From Chinchilla lanigera (Eukaryota > Chordata > Mammalia > Rodentia > Chinchillidae), in the NCBI RefSeq assembly GCF_000276665.1, contig NW_004955463.1:4583514-4647513 (forward strand): a stretch of DNA of 64,000 nt. Reading direction: 5' to 3'. This document shows positions 1-11,429 of the stretch, piece by piece (the first letter of the stretch is position 1; each line of letters opens with the position of its first letter). The notes beneath the pieces are model-generated. The model worked only from the letters and a program-made list of their open reading frames with translations, was not told the DNA's origin and made no database searches. The position numbers and the translations under genes were made by a program.

Positions 1-1418
1 ATACCATGGGTTGTCATATGGAGGTTTATTCTACTGCTGAAATAATTTATACATATTTGAAGAAAATCATGTCACAAATGAACACCAACGTTTCCAACTC
101 AGAGACTTTATTACCTCAGCTAAAATGTATGGATGAACTGAGGGGCGAGTAAGACAGAGTTCCCGGGGTCACTGTGTTTTCACATGAGCTTGACCTGTCT
201 TCTTACCTACGCCTACAGTCAAAGGGTGGTGTAGATGAAAGACCACAGTCTTGTTGGAGTCTGGTAATATATATCATAAGGTTTATAAAAATCAGGGTTT
301 TGATTGTAAAAGAGCATCTTCCCCCGTAAAATCTGCTTTGTTTTCTCAGGTTGAGTAGCAGACCTAGAATATGGAGAGGAGGGATTGTTGAATGAAAATG
401 AGGCTCCCTTAAACATGGAGAAAAATTTACAAGTTACTGCTTCTTCATATAATGCTGAATATTTAATGCCTTTAGGAAATACTTAGGAGGGAGGATGGTA
501 GGATTGGTGATGAAATTGGGTGACACAAAGTAGAAATTTTTAGACTATTTTTAACATGAGAAGTCATGCTTTTAAACAAGAATAATCATGATTATAGAAA
601 TGAATTTGTTTGGAAATCAACCTATCCAAGCACTTAAACTGTGCACTAGAAGGAAAAATTTTACTCTTTCCAGCACTATTGCTCCTAGTATCTTTGGAAA
701 AATAACCAAATACTTGTTCATTTGAAGATCAGATACAAACATATTTGCCACCAGGTGTTTTTGCAAAATTTTTTGTGGCCCTTAGCAAAAACTTCTAGTA
801 GGATACAAGAAATAAAATATCCTGAAGTTCACAAATAAAATGTTTAAAAGAAGAAAAAAACCAAAAGCAATCACTGGACACATTTTAAAATTAATCATGA
901 GTGTATTTTAAACAAAAATTATGATAAATGTTTTATAATAGTTCCAAAAGTACTTTGTTATTAGGTGTCTAATATTTTTAAGTGTACTCTTTAATGTTAA
1001 ATGGAATTATAACAGATAATGGGAATTTTGTATATGTGCTTTTAAAAAAAGTTATGTTTAGCTAAGTGTTCTTGAATCTTAATTGGTTATTATATTAAAC
1101 CTTAAAAATAAAAAATGCTTTGACCTTTTAGGATATTGTCTTGGATTTAGTTATTACAATGAACTTTAAAAGCATGACTTTTTCTTTTATTAAACACCTC
1201 ATTCTTCCAGCCTCATAATAAAAAGTCACAGTCCTTAACTTCACTACCAAACAGAAAATATATGACTATAATTTCATACAAAGAATGAGCGGCAAGGTCA
1301 GATATTAAAAGCCACACAGAGATTAGATTGCACAAATTAATGTATGCACATATTCTATTCAACCAAATAGAGGCGAATTATACACAGTATATAGTGAGTG
1401 CATATCAATGCTTAGTTT
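1..1418. other. AT-rich non-coding DNA, nothing recognised
   Basis: I see no repeat family, RNA gene or plausible exon here. The one short minus-strand frame near 219-416 has no family resemblance and no splice context. It may be unique intergenic or intronic sequence. Confidence 0.5.
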
Positions 1419-1555
1419 AGAAAAGCAGTTCTTTGTTTTGTTTTGTTTTTTTGGGTTTTTCTCCGGTACCGGGAACCGAACTCACGGCCTTGCACTTGCC
1501 AGGTAGGTGCTTTTGCCGCTGAGCTAAGTCCCCAGCCCCAGAAAAGCAGTTCTTT
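1419..1555 (-). mobile_element. ID SINE, young copy with 16-bp target duplication
   Basis: Read on the minus strand, the body starts GGGGCTGGGGA, carries a tRNA-Ala-like A box (TTAGCTCAGCGG) and B box (GAGTTCGGTT), and ends GGTACCGG plus an A-rich tail. The target-site duplication agaaaagcagttcttt is exact at 1419-1434 and 1540-1555. A perfect 16-bp duplication and an intact body indicate a recent insertion. Confidence 0.95.
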
Positions 1556-3567
1556 TAGGAAGGAATTAGCTGTGGTTGATTAAGTTTGCAAAGTACAGCA
1601 GAGGTTTTAAATGAACAATATAGTAAGACATTCCACTTGACCCAGATCAGAACTGAAATCAGTTGTAAGCTGTTCACATCTGTAAAGTGGAAGGCACACA
1701 CTTCATCTCTCTTGTCATAAATACACTGATAAAGAGAAGAGGTAGTTAATGATTATTGCTGGGCTTCTACTTTAATTTTATTCTGCAGGAAAAAAGATGG
1801 AGACAGAGGCTGTGGTTAATGGTGCACTAGTCACTACTTTAAGGTACCCAACTCACAAAGGCTAGCTCAGTGCCTCACCGCTGGTCACTTTTGAGACAAA
1901 TTACCTTTGGGCTTTACTTCCAGCCAGCAGCAGAGTCCCTACAGGGAGAGAACTTCAGTGCAGGGCAGAACAGGCCACCACACTGCTGGTTAATGCAGCC
2001 TGTCTGGGGCCATGGAAATGCTTTGAGAGAGCCAGGGCCATACCTGCGCAGTTCACTTCCTGGCCTGGCACTGAGAAGGGGCTGCTTAAAGAGGTTAGAT
2101 GAGACCTTCTTAGGAAATCTGAATGTACCACATGTCCAGAGATCCTGAAGTCCTTTGAGTATGTCCTCTTTGGAAGGAATTTGTTGAGACAGGATTTATA
2201 AAGTCAAGTTCCATTCTATTTGTTAAGTATAAAAACAGTCTTGCTAAACAAACTTGAACCCTCCTAAAGGCCACTAGGACAGAGGGGATAGAACTGGGTA
2301 ACAGGAATTGACATCCAACTTACTGATGGATATGATGTATGTGTATCTCTTCTTATATCAACCTTGATCTAACAAGTTCAGTACAGATCTAGGAGTCAGA
2401 GAAAAGCAGGACCTGGCAAGTCTTCATCACAAATGTGGTTAACACAAAGACCAGGGACGGAAGACAGAAGATCGTTCACTGCCCGGTCAGTACATGAATG
2501 ATTTCTATTCTTACTGGGCAGGGTCAGTGGGAAAAGTCCATTCAGATGGATTGAGGTTGGAACATACCCTCAATTCATCTGAATGTCCTATCCATTGGAA
2601 TTCTGTTTGGCTAAGGTACTTATAATGAGCCCAGGAAATTTACAAGACGCTCTCAGCTCTCTGAAGTATAAAAAGAGAGGAAGGTGGGGAGGAAAAAGAG
2701 AGGGGGAAGTTGGCCACATTTTGAATTCAAAGAGGCAAACAATTTAGACATCTTTTTTCTACGTCATTTTCCTCAAGCCAGAAACAAAGATAAAAGAGGA
2801 AAGATCTTGGCAACCACATTGTTCAGAACACTCCTGAAACAGGCCCGAAACAGTGTGACTCTGAGCGTTTCGATTTTCCTCTCCTCTTGTCTATAAAGCG
2901 CTTCAGCTCACTTAGTTCCAATCTTTACTGTATATCACATTCTGCTTTTTACAGTTTTTTATAATTTTACAAATGCATATAGAAAAGTAGAGAGGAATTG
3001 TACCATATTTTTTGTTATCTCCTTTATGCTTTATATGTTGCTTAACATTTGTCTGACTGATTAATGAATGCAAGTAAACCAAGTCTTGCTTGGTGAGTTC
3101 AGCATTTTCTACTCTAAAGAAAATATGAGTGCAGAATAAAATGAGACTTCCATGCAGGGAAAAGCCTGTTTTCTTTGTCTTATTCTTTCATTCTCTGTTG
3201 GCCTCCAGTGGCAGCCCCCAGTGGGCAGTTATGTGGTCTTGTACATGGAGATGGCAACACCACGGCTGCTTATTCATCATTTCTGCAGGATGACTTGTGT
3301 TTCCAGGCAGAAAAGTGGGTGGATAATTATTCTTTGGTTAAACATCTCCAGGGAAAAAAAGACTGACAATCTTAGAGAGCTATTTCAGTTTCTAATGTCT
3401 TTTATACAAGCAGTTCTTTTTCATATACAATTATAATCCTTCTGCTACAAATTAAACCAGATTTTCTTGGCTCTATTCTTTCCAGAGATGGATCAGAAGT
3501 GGACACCATCATGTGTTTTTTTTTTAGTGGTTATGGGTAAAAATATGTGGAGCATCTAGATGGTTTA
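1556..3567. other. Non-coding DNA with no recognised repeat
   Basis: No repeat family or exon is recognised. A short imperfect hairpin lies at 2539-2585 and is listed separately. Frames of 70-94 codons at 1870-2148, 2684-2896 and 3152-3436 show no domain, splice context or family likeness. Confidence 0.45.
2539..2585. repeat. Short inverted repeat, 18-bp arms with 11-base loop
   Basis: The left arm at 2539-2556 (cattcagatggattgagg) and right arm at 2568-2585 (cctcaattcatctgaatg) pair with one mismatch across an 11-base loop. No transposon family was recognised around it. Confidence 0.75.
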
Positions 3568-3950
3568 TCGTTATGATTCAGATCTAAAATGGCTCCCCAA
3601 TCTAACAAGTTTGGAAGGTAATTATACCAAAGGCCTCGATACTCATCAGTGGTTTGATACTTTGATGAGTTCAGTAATTCATGTGTTACTAGGAGCGCAT
3701 CTTGGTTGGAGTTTAGGGATGTGACCTGGAAGAGTATATTCCTGTCCCTGATTCCTCTCCTCTCTCTTCTTCTTGACCACCAGGAAGTGAGCAGCTTTTC
3801 TTTCGCAGACCCTTCTACCATGTCATTTCTGCCTTAGAGCCAAACAACCATGAACTGAACTCACTGAATCTGTGAACCAAAATAAATATCCCTTCCTTTA
3901 AATTTTGGCTGTCAGGTATTTTGTCTTAGGGATGGGAAATCTGACTCGTA
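3568..3950 (+). mobile_element. MaLR-type solo LTR (ERVL-MaLR class)
   Basis: The layout follows the MaLR LTR pattern: a 5' start with gttatgattcagatctaaaatggc, a mid-region with accaccaggaagtgagcagc, then the accatgaactgaa and aaccaaaataaat (AATAAA-type signal) blocks, ending near ctgact. No flanking duplication is clear, so the ends are approximate. It belongs with the copy at 48299. Confidence 0.75.
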
Positions 3951-6239
3951 GTTATCCAGTGATGTTTTACTGAAATAAGCACTTTACTAGGAATCTCATT
4001 CGAATTGTACAAGACCTAGATGGGGGAAAGGCAGATGACATCTTGTTGTGAGAATGTTTCCAATTTACAGAGGGAAAGGGAAGTATCAGATTTCTCTGTA
4101 CCAGTCTTGGGTGTACTGCTTTGCATTTTGTGGGTAGGTTGTGTGGGAGATAGGATGAATTTGCTCAGCTAGTTTGGACATTTAAGGGGGTTTGTGAGAG
4201 GGGTTGGGTGAGGCTTCTTTGTCAGGAAGGATATTTTTGTACATCATCTTTGTCTTAAAGTGCTCTCTTCCTTACCTACTTGAACTGGAAAAAATATCCA
4301 ATCAAATTCTGTCATCAAGGTAGTGACTCTTACTCAGACAGGAACCATATGGGATATGTATACAAGATGGTCTGTTGTGTGGAATCTGTGGAAAGCAGAC
4401 CACCCTTCCTATGGGTCAGCTGCCAAAGTCCTGAAATAGCTCTGACAGCCAAATCCTTTTTGTTATGGTATTTGCTTTTCCATATTGCAAAGAACTGGAG
4501 GAGGCAATGAGGGAATGATTTCATTTCCACCATTCTTCACTGTAGCTCTTCCATACTAATTTATTACCGTTCCTCTGTTTCCTCTCACACTCTCTCACCT
4601 GTTTAAATTTGGAGGGAAAACAGAGAAAGAGGAAAAGCTAAGGGAGGCCTGGACAGACTTCAAACTGAGAGGGCAGCTGCCTCCACTGTATGCTATCAGC
4701 AGTTCAAGACTTCCTGTGGCGTTTCCATGTACTTCTCCAAATACTAGCTGAGACAGAAAATTCCATCTGTTCCCTTCCAAACTCAGAACTCTACCATAGA
4801 TTTTGTCATTCACTTTTCTTTATTTTTATGCAATGGATTTATTTTTCTCTATGGTCCCCTGTCACACACACACACACAAAAATCCCCTTAAAATAGTTTA
4901 ACTGTGTTTTATAATTATAAAACTTCATGCTCTTCAAGAATGGGAAAACCGGATGAGTATTTAGGGACAATTCAACCCATCCCTCTTACTTTCTGCTAAG
5001 AGGATCAGAATGGTCTCCTTCAAATCAGATGGGTTGGAATTGCAGGATCCAACCCTAGAAATTCAGACAAATGCTTTGTGGAGAACTCTCTGTAGGACAT
5101 GGCACTTTCAGGCATCAATGACCAATAAAAAATGACTGTGCTATAACTTTGAAGCAAGATATTTAAACCCCCTAATAATTAAGAATTATGAGGACAGAGA
5201 AGAAGAAGAAATGAGCTGCCACAGGCTCAAATGTGCTCTGAAACGTTAAATTTGTTGAAATCCAAATAAATATTAATTAAAAGTGCTTTATTTTGGGGCA
5301 ACAATACATAAATCACTCATGTAATACTCAAGACAAACTTCAGAACTTTTAGTCTGTCATGTTTTACTGTCATAATTTAAACATTATGGGGCCATGTGAG
5401 CCATTATCCACATCTCTCTTTGTTGTACTTTATTTCAGAATATAGCTTCATGAGAAGGAATAATGAATGCTACCATTAGAATGTCCAGAGTCTTGCTTGG
5501 ACCAATGGGTTACCTAACAGTGAAAAAAAAATTAACTCTCCTCCAAAACACATATGTCCCTGCTAGTGTCCCTCATGGCCCACTCACCTGGGGTTAGTGG
5601 ATTATCAGACAGGGCCAGTGACTAGCAAGGTTCAAATCCAGAATGTTGAGAACCAGGACATAGACTGCTATCAGAGTTTTCCTAAAATCAGATGCTGTTT
5701 TACAGAAATAACAGACAATAGAGCAGACACCTCTTGAGAAGTACTTATTTCTATAGAATTCTAATGACAATTGTATTAGTAATAATAATAATCAGATTAA
5801 ATATTCCATTTTCAAAACAATTAAAATATTCCAGCAATTAAAGTCATGAGCAACAATGAGAGTCAATGTATCTGCTGATACTACAACTTTATTAAGAAAT
5901 ATAAAAAGATAAACTTCTTTCACTTTTCAAGTGGTTCAAAAATCCTTGAACTTAAAAAAATTACTGTGTGAAAGGTTCTGCTAATTTAATTTTGTCAGTG
6001 GTAATGCTATTTTATGGAATGTCTTTTATTTTGGAGATGGGCCCTGCTTACTCAATGTTACTAATATGAAGGAACCAACTTAAACCACCATACTCTAGTC
6101 TTTTCACACTTTTGCCAACCCTCTTCTGAGAGGAACTGCTGATGAATTAACTGATCTCCCAGGCAGTCACACATTTTCCCAATGATTCAGCTGATGACAG
6201 TATTCTTATCTTTAATCTCTAATGTCGACCATTTGGCAG
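3951..6239. other. Non-coding DNA with a short CA microsatellite
   Basis: A short (CA)n run sits at about 4863-4879. The rest is AT-rich sequence without a repeat I can name. Overlapping short frames on both strands at 4280-4533 and 4595-4896 are characteristic of chance openings. Confidence 0.45.
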
Positions 6240-6380
6240 GGGCAGGGTGGCATAAAGAGGACCCTCATTTAGAATCCAGGGTCTATGGGTCCAAATCTCA
6301 ACCCACAGGCTTGCCTGGGACCTATGGAAAATCATCTGAAGTCTTGCTGCTTCCATCTGCAAAATGAAATATTGGCCCAA
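6240..6380 (+). repeat. MIR-like ancient SINE fragment
   Basis: The order of blocks resembles MIR: a segment like 'gaatccagggtc...aaatctcaaccc', followed by 'acctatggaaaatcatctgaagtc' and 'ccatctgcaaaatgaaata', which corresponds to the 'cttcatctgtaaaatgg' block. It is strongly diverged. Confidence 0.5.
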
Positions 6381-7516
6381 ACTATAACGCTGCTTCAAGT
6401 TGAACATTCATTGCATCTAAAGTGACAAAAAGAACAGCAAGAGAAGGGAAAATGGCCAGGACAGGTCACATTGTAGACAGGGTTCATAGGTTACACATAG
6501 GTGGAATCTAACAACCACAGGACAAAAATATTTGAAGAAAAAAATTACATCTGTGGTGAACCTGTGCAGATTTTTCTTGTAATTTTTCTTAGATAATACA
6601 GTGTTAAAACTCTTCAAGTAGCATTTATATTATAGTAGATCTCCACAAGTAATCTAGAGATGGCTTAAAGTATGAGACAAAATGTGCATAGGTTATAGGC
6701 AAATGCTATGCAAGTACATGAAGGACCTGCGCATGTATGTGTTCTGGTGTCCTTTGAGAGTAAAAGTCCTGGAACCAGTGACCTAAAGATACCAAAATGA
6801 CTGTGTTTCATGCCTGCATGGTTGTCACTTCATAGCTCCAGAGAAATCAACACCAGCCTCCTGGAATCATTTTAAACTGGAGTGAAAACACTCAGTTCCC
6901 TTGCCAGAATAAGATCTTATTTTATATCAAAGGTTATAATCCCTTTAAAAGGCAACTTTGAGTTAGTCATCAAGTAGTAATCCCAAGATTTCATCAAGAT
7001 TGAATCAAAAGTTGATTTCAAAGGAAATCATTCTCACAAACTTCTCCCAAGATTATTTTCTACATCTACTTGTGAATTCTTACCTCTTGTATCGTTCCTT
7101 TTTAAACCATCATTTAACTAGGTTTTAAAATAAACATGAACAAACCCAGAAACTTCACACTGTAGTTCTGAGTTAAAACTTAGCTAAGGGCATTCTTCCT
7201 GATCATTTGGTGCTACAGTAAATGATGCTCATGCATATATACATTACACTGAGAAATCCATACATAGCCATTTCCCCGGTGAATATCTCATAAAATCAAT
7301 TTTCCTAACCCAAAATAGAAACCTCTTCTGCAGACTGTGCTGAGGGCAAATGGTATCTAAGAGTATCTCAGAATCATAGCCCAAGAGAGAATTTACCTTT
7401 GCATTCATGAAGAAAGGATGCAGCACATTTCAGTCAGTGAAGTCCAGGAGGCTCCTATTGCAAAATTGTGCCAATTAAAACAGAATCAAAAGGTTGTTTT
7501 CTTGACATCACAGACT
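6381..7516. other. AT-rich non-coding DNA, nothing recognised
   Basis: No named repeat, RNA gene or exon was seen. Short minus-strand frames at 6417-6617 and 7244-7426 lack any supporting context. Confidence 0.45.
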
Positions 7517-7671
7517 AAACTCTCTTGGTATTTATTTCTTCTGAGACAGTCTCACTATATATTTCAGCTTGGCCTAGAACTCACTGTGTAGCCAAGGCTG
7601 GCCTCCTGCCTCATCCTCCCAAGTGCTAGGATGAAAGGCATGTGTCATCATGCCTGGCAAAACTCTCTTGG
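7517..7671 (-). mobile_element. B1 SINE with 12-bp target duplication
   Basis: On the minus strand the element begins with GCCAGGCATGATGACACATGCC and ends with CTGTCTCAGAAG, the 7SL-derived B1 layout. The duplication aaactctcttgg is exact at 7517-7528 and 7660-7671. The body occupies about 7529-7659. Confidence 0.92.
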
Positions 7672-7819
7672 ATGGAGCCTGAGCCAGGCCTGGTAAAACT
7701 GATTTTACTTGACAACTTATGCGTGGTGAGACTCCAGTAGATTTGCCAGTGAAGTTCTCAGTGAACCATTCTGCACTACGACAGTTAGTATATAATGGTG
7801 CATACCCGTTTGCTCAAAT

Positions 7820-7930
7820 CCAGCAAGCATTCTTTGAGTACCTGTTTTGTATCAGGGAGTATGGAGGCCCTGAGGGCACTAAATTAATCACACACAATCC
7901 TTATGCTTCAAAAGCACTTAGTTCTCCAAG
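7820..7930 (+). repeat. Ancient interspersed repeat fragment (class uncertain)
   Basis: The block 'caagcattctttgagtacctgttttgtatcagggag' matches the widespread mammalian 'attgagtacctactatgtgccaggcac' type of repeat. Related starts occur near 25040, 37105 and 53545. I cannot assign the family by eye. Confidence 0.45.
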
Positions 7931-8041
7931 GAAATCATTCTGGTGTAAATAACACCTGCAGTAAACTTGAAGAGAGAAGAATTTAGTCATCTGGACAAGC
8001 AGGGAAACCTTGGAAAGAGTACAGAACCTGGACAAGCTTGA

Positions 8042-8337
8042 TTTTCTTCCTTTCTTCCCCACTTTCTTCCTCCTTCTGCCTCTTCTTTCCCTTTCCTTTC
8101 CTTTTCTCTTTCCTTTCCCTTCCCTTCTCCTTCATTACTTCCTTTTCCTTCCTTCCTTCCTTTCTTCTTCCTTTCCTTCTTTCCTTTTTCCTTTCCTTTC
8201 TCTCTCTCTCTCTCTCTCTCTTCTCTCTGTATTTTTCTCTGTCTCTACCTGTGTCTCTCTCTGTCTCTCTGTCTCTGTTTCTGTCTCTGTCTCTCTCTCT
8301 CTCTCTGTAGCTCTGTCTCTGTTGATATCTCTCTTTC
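8042..8337. repeat. Polypyrimidine tract, (TTCC)n grading into (TC)n and (TCTCTG)n
   Basis: About 296 bases are almost free of purines on the plus strand. TTCC/TTCCC motifs come first, then a clean (TC)n run near 8202-8221, then CTCTGTCT-type repeats. The frames of 149, 114 and 90 codons that cross it on both strands (Leu/Phe/Ser-rich or Arg/Glu/Lys-rich) are artefacts of composition. Confidence 0.95.
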
Positions 8338-8410
8338 ATGTTGCTGGAGACTGAACCCAAGCTTGACTTCTCCAGGGAAGTAGAAGAAGTTGGAGTGAGC
8401 AGAGAGCATG

Positions 8411-8971
8411 GATCAGCGGACTTTCCTGTCAAAGGCCAGACAGTAAATATTATAGGTTTGTGACCCTCAGGTATTCAACTCCATGACTGTGGGACAAAAG
8501 CAACTTTTTCCTGTTTGGCATCACAGTGTAATAAGTAAATTGTGTCTTTCACCCTGTCTTAGTTACTTTTCTCATTGCTGAGACAAAATACCCAACAACA
8601 AAGGTAAAGTAGGAAAGGGTTATTTGGCTCACAGATTGTAGAGGGTTCAGTTCATCATTGGCTGGCTCCAAGGCAGAGTGGCGTACGCAGACAAGCATCG
8701 TAGAGGAGAAACAGTTCATGGCAGGCAGAAGGTAGCAAAGCAGACAAGGGGCCGTAGCAACTTTATTCTGCCCCTTTTATGCTCTATTTTGGGTATTGGC
8801 ACTAGGGTGGTGCCAGATCCATCAATGGACTGATTTGATAATTACACATCCCAACATCACGTACTCCAGATCCACAGGAGGCTTTGGGGGGACGTCTAGA
8901 CACAAGCCGTAACAAATCCCACCAGCTGGTAATATTTGGCTCGTGGGCCACAGTTTGTTTGCTGGTCCTGG
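8411..8971 (+). mobile_element. hAT-type DNA transposon relic split by an LTR
   Basis: The left part (8411-8554) carries 'aaaggccagacagtaaatatt', and the right part (8915-8971) carries 'gctcgtgggccacagtttg' followed by 'ctggtcctgg'. These are the two end blocks of a non-autonomous hAT-Charlie element. A MaLR LTR sits between them. The exact MER family is uncertain. Confidence 0.7.
8555..8914 (-). mobile_element. MaLR-type solo LTR inside the hAT relic
   Basis: On the plus strand it begins tgtcttagttac and ends gccgtaaca, so on the minus strand it reads TGTTACGG...AAGACA, with the TG/CA ends of an LTR. Its minus-strand start (GTGTCTAGACGTCCCCCC) nearly matches the LTR at 16865, which suggests the same subfamily. 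Confidence 0.85.
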
Positions 8972-9849
8972 AGAAGAGCATGGGTGCATTCCAAGGAGAA
9001 CAAATATGGGAACTGCAAGGTCAAGGCCTGGAGAGGACATGAGAGGACTCCTTTCCCAGGTCAAGCTGCCTGGGTTTGTTAGAAGTGAGACTAGTTAAGA
9101 CCTGAGCTGCTCATCTGAAGTCAGAAACCAGATGGTCTTAATACCCTTTACAAAATCTACGCTGATCAAACACATTGGCAGTTTTATCTCTTCTCACAGA
9201 ATTCCCAGGGTCCCTGGAGGCCTTGTCAAAACAATTGGCAGGGCAGGACATTCCCAGCAGGGCTGCACTCTTCCCTGCTAGTGCCCATATCTCTCCCCAG
9301 TAGGCCCTATAATCCCTGAAGATAAGGGTACACTAGGACTTTTCATAAGGTTTGGTCAACAGAAGGGAACAGAGGCTTCAGATAGTACATAGATCTTCTT
9401 CACAGAATTCAAGTGTTTTCTTCACTTACAGAGAGATGTGGGAAATTATATACATTTATATAAATATGCTTTTCTTCATTAACATTTTCTGTCTCTATTT
9501 CCAGACTTTCACTCCAACAGAATTTGCTATAGTCTCAACTGAGAATAATTTGGCTTATTCCTCTCATCATGTGACAATTTGGCTGGCTCCCTTCCACACA
9601 TTCAAAATAGACCTTTAAGTGAAATAGTATCTGTGTTCTTCTTGTAACTCCCGAAGCCAAGGGGACTCTGGAATGTCCGGCACTCAGATAGGTACAACAC
9701 AAATCACTCCAGGTAGATGAGGAAGAAGTGAGTGGGTTGTTTTGGTGATTAGATTCTGTTCCTAGGTCAAAAGTTCCTATAGCTGGTGGGGGGAAGGGGT
9801 GGGGAAAAGGGAAGTGGAGATTAACTACTGTAACAGCTGTGGGAAGAAA
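8972..9849. other. Non-coding DNA, nothing recognised
   Basis: No repeat or exon was recognised. A G-rich run lies near 9787-9812. The 88-codon plus-strand frame at 9352-9618 has no known likeness. Confidence 0.4.
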
Positions 9850-9940
9850 TAGGTAATGTCACCTGCTTTCTGATGGAGAAACTGAGCTTTAGAAAGAGGA
9901 TATATAGTCAAGCTAGGTTTCAAGTCTAGGTGGGAACAAT
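9850..9940 (+). repeat. MIR core fragment
   Basis: The run 'gatggagaaactgagctttagaaag...agtcaagctaggtttcaagtctaggtggg' follows the MIR block 'gatgaggaaactgaggctcagagag...'. It is diverged but in the right order. Confidence 0.6.
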
Positions 9941-10282
9941 GATCTTTTCAGTGTGTATTTTTTGCTTTTATAAATTAAAAGAGTCATTAAGTTTATGAGT
10001 CAGTATCATAAAGATTGAGATAATACATAAAATGTTATTGACATACAGCTTGCATAGTGTTACTAGAAGACAAGACTGAATCATAGCCTCCTAGGGATGG
10101 AAGAAACTTCAAAGGTGATGTATGCTAAGCATTTATTTGGCAGTAACTGCAACCTTGCCCAAGTTGGTAGGTGTGTGACGGTGAGGCTGTAATCTGCTCC
10201 AGGATTGCAAATGTTAAAAGCTGGTATGGAGGCAGTTCTCTGGGTACTCTGGTGGTTGAAAAAGAGAAACACAGGAGAAAAA

Positions 10283-10300
10283 AGCCACCAATTAAAAATA
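10283..10300 (+). repeat. 18-bp direct repeat, left copy
   Basis: The sequence agccaccaattaaaaata here recurs exactly at 10823-10840. The pair brackets about 520 bases that include a B1 and an old ID. Confidence 0.9.
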
Positions 10301-10310
10301 ACCCTTATAA

Positions 10311-10476
10311 GCTCAGTGTGGACGTACACAACTATAGTTCCAGCTACTTAGGAGGCTGGGGCAGGAGGAGTGCCTGAGCCCAGAAATTTAACGCTAGCTT
10401 AGGGAACATAGCAAATGAGGATCTATCTCAAGATATAAAACAAAAAACAAAAACAAACACAAACACAAATAAACAA
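10311..10476 (+). mobile_element. Old B1-type SINE
   Basis: It begins gctcagtgtggacgtacacaac, continues through 'agctacttaggaggctggggcaggagga', and ends with 'ctatctcaagatataaaac' and a long CAAA-rich tail. This is the 7SL/B1 order on the plus strand, with clear divergence. Confidence 0.85.
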
Positions 10477-10680
10477 AACTAGAGCCCCCAGGAGCCCTGC
10501 AGAAGATGGTGGCTCCCAGCACTTAGTGATTATAAGCATCTGTGAGTGTTTCGTAGCTTTATATAATTGAGAAGCCAAATATCCGACTTGAAATCTATAT
10601 GCACTTCCCAGGTCACTGCTTAAAAATGTTAGCTCTACGATTGTAAAACTTGGCAAGACTCTGACTCAAAATTTTCAAAA

Positions 10681-10755
10681 GGACTGGGGGTGTAGCTCTG
10701 TGGTAGTGCACTTGCCTAGTGTGTACAAGACACTGAATTCAACCCCCAGTGGAAA
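10681..10755 (+). mobile_element. Old ID-type SINE
   Basis: The body runs from ggactgggggtgtagctctg through gtggtagtgcacttgcctag to aattcaacccccagt. That is the tRNA-Ala-like ID layout, but of an older type lacking the GGTACC end seen in the young copies. The tail is short. Confidence 0.85.
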
Positions 10756-10822
10756 GCAATTGTATTTATATCACTACGTACTAATCAGCTGTCGAATACA
10801 CTGTGGCTGCTATGGAAAATTT

Positions 10823-10840
10823 AGCCACCAATTAAAAATA
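10823..10840 (+). repeat. 18-bp direct repeat, right copy
   Basis: Exact copy of 10283-10300. It is not preceded by a poly-A tail, so a simple retroposition target duplication is not clearly shown. Confidence 0.9.
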
Positions 10841-11429
10841 GTTAATGGCAAACTCCTAGTGTTAAAGCACTTGCTAACCTACTTTTTAAAAATCTTATCA
10901 ATCATGTTTGATCAAAGAGGAGAAGTTGACATTACAAATGCAGATAATTAACAGAAATACTGCCTCTGCTAAGCTGCAGCTTCACCATAAAACACAGGCA
11001 GGAGGAGCACAGAAGCACGCTATTGTCAAGGCAACGGTCACCCAGCTGTCTCCGTCCAGGAATCCTTACAGCTTAACTCCGTGAACTCCGGCATGATCCT
11101 TTCTGGAAACTCAAATCTGGGGATCTTATTTTTATTTTACTTATTTTAAAGGTAGATTTTTAAAGACTATAAAAAATAATGTACCTTATTTAAGGTATAG
11201 GCAAATGATATTACAGGGAAAAAGGATTCAAAGTACAATTTCCTAAGACCTTAGTCCCCTCTCAATGATGGATGGCAAATAACTTTTATTTTCTTCTTCA
11301 TGCTTTCCTACATTCAACAAAATTATTTTCATAGTAAGAAAAATATTTTCAAAAAATACTCTCAATAAAACATGTAAGAAAAAATAAAAATGATAAATAT
11401 AGAAAGCATTAAAGCTTGCTAAGTAATTA
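10841..11429. other. AT-rich non-coding DNA, nothing recognised
   Basis: No named repeat or exon was seen. It may include the diverged upstream part of the L1 remnant that follows. Confidence 0.4.

Noticed and set aside
1441..1539. tRNA gene, suggested by A-box and B-box-like words
   Set aside because: The words belong to an ID SINE with an A-rich tail and target duplication; the cloverleaf is not complete. The same holds for the other ID copies.
7983..8432. 149-codon minus-strand frame rich in Arg, Glu and Lys, and the Leu/Phe/Ser frames opposite
   Set aside because: They are translations of the polypyrimidine tract and have no other support.
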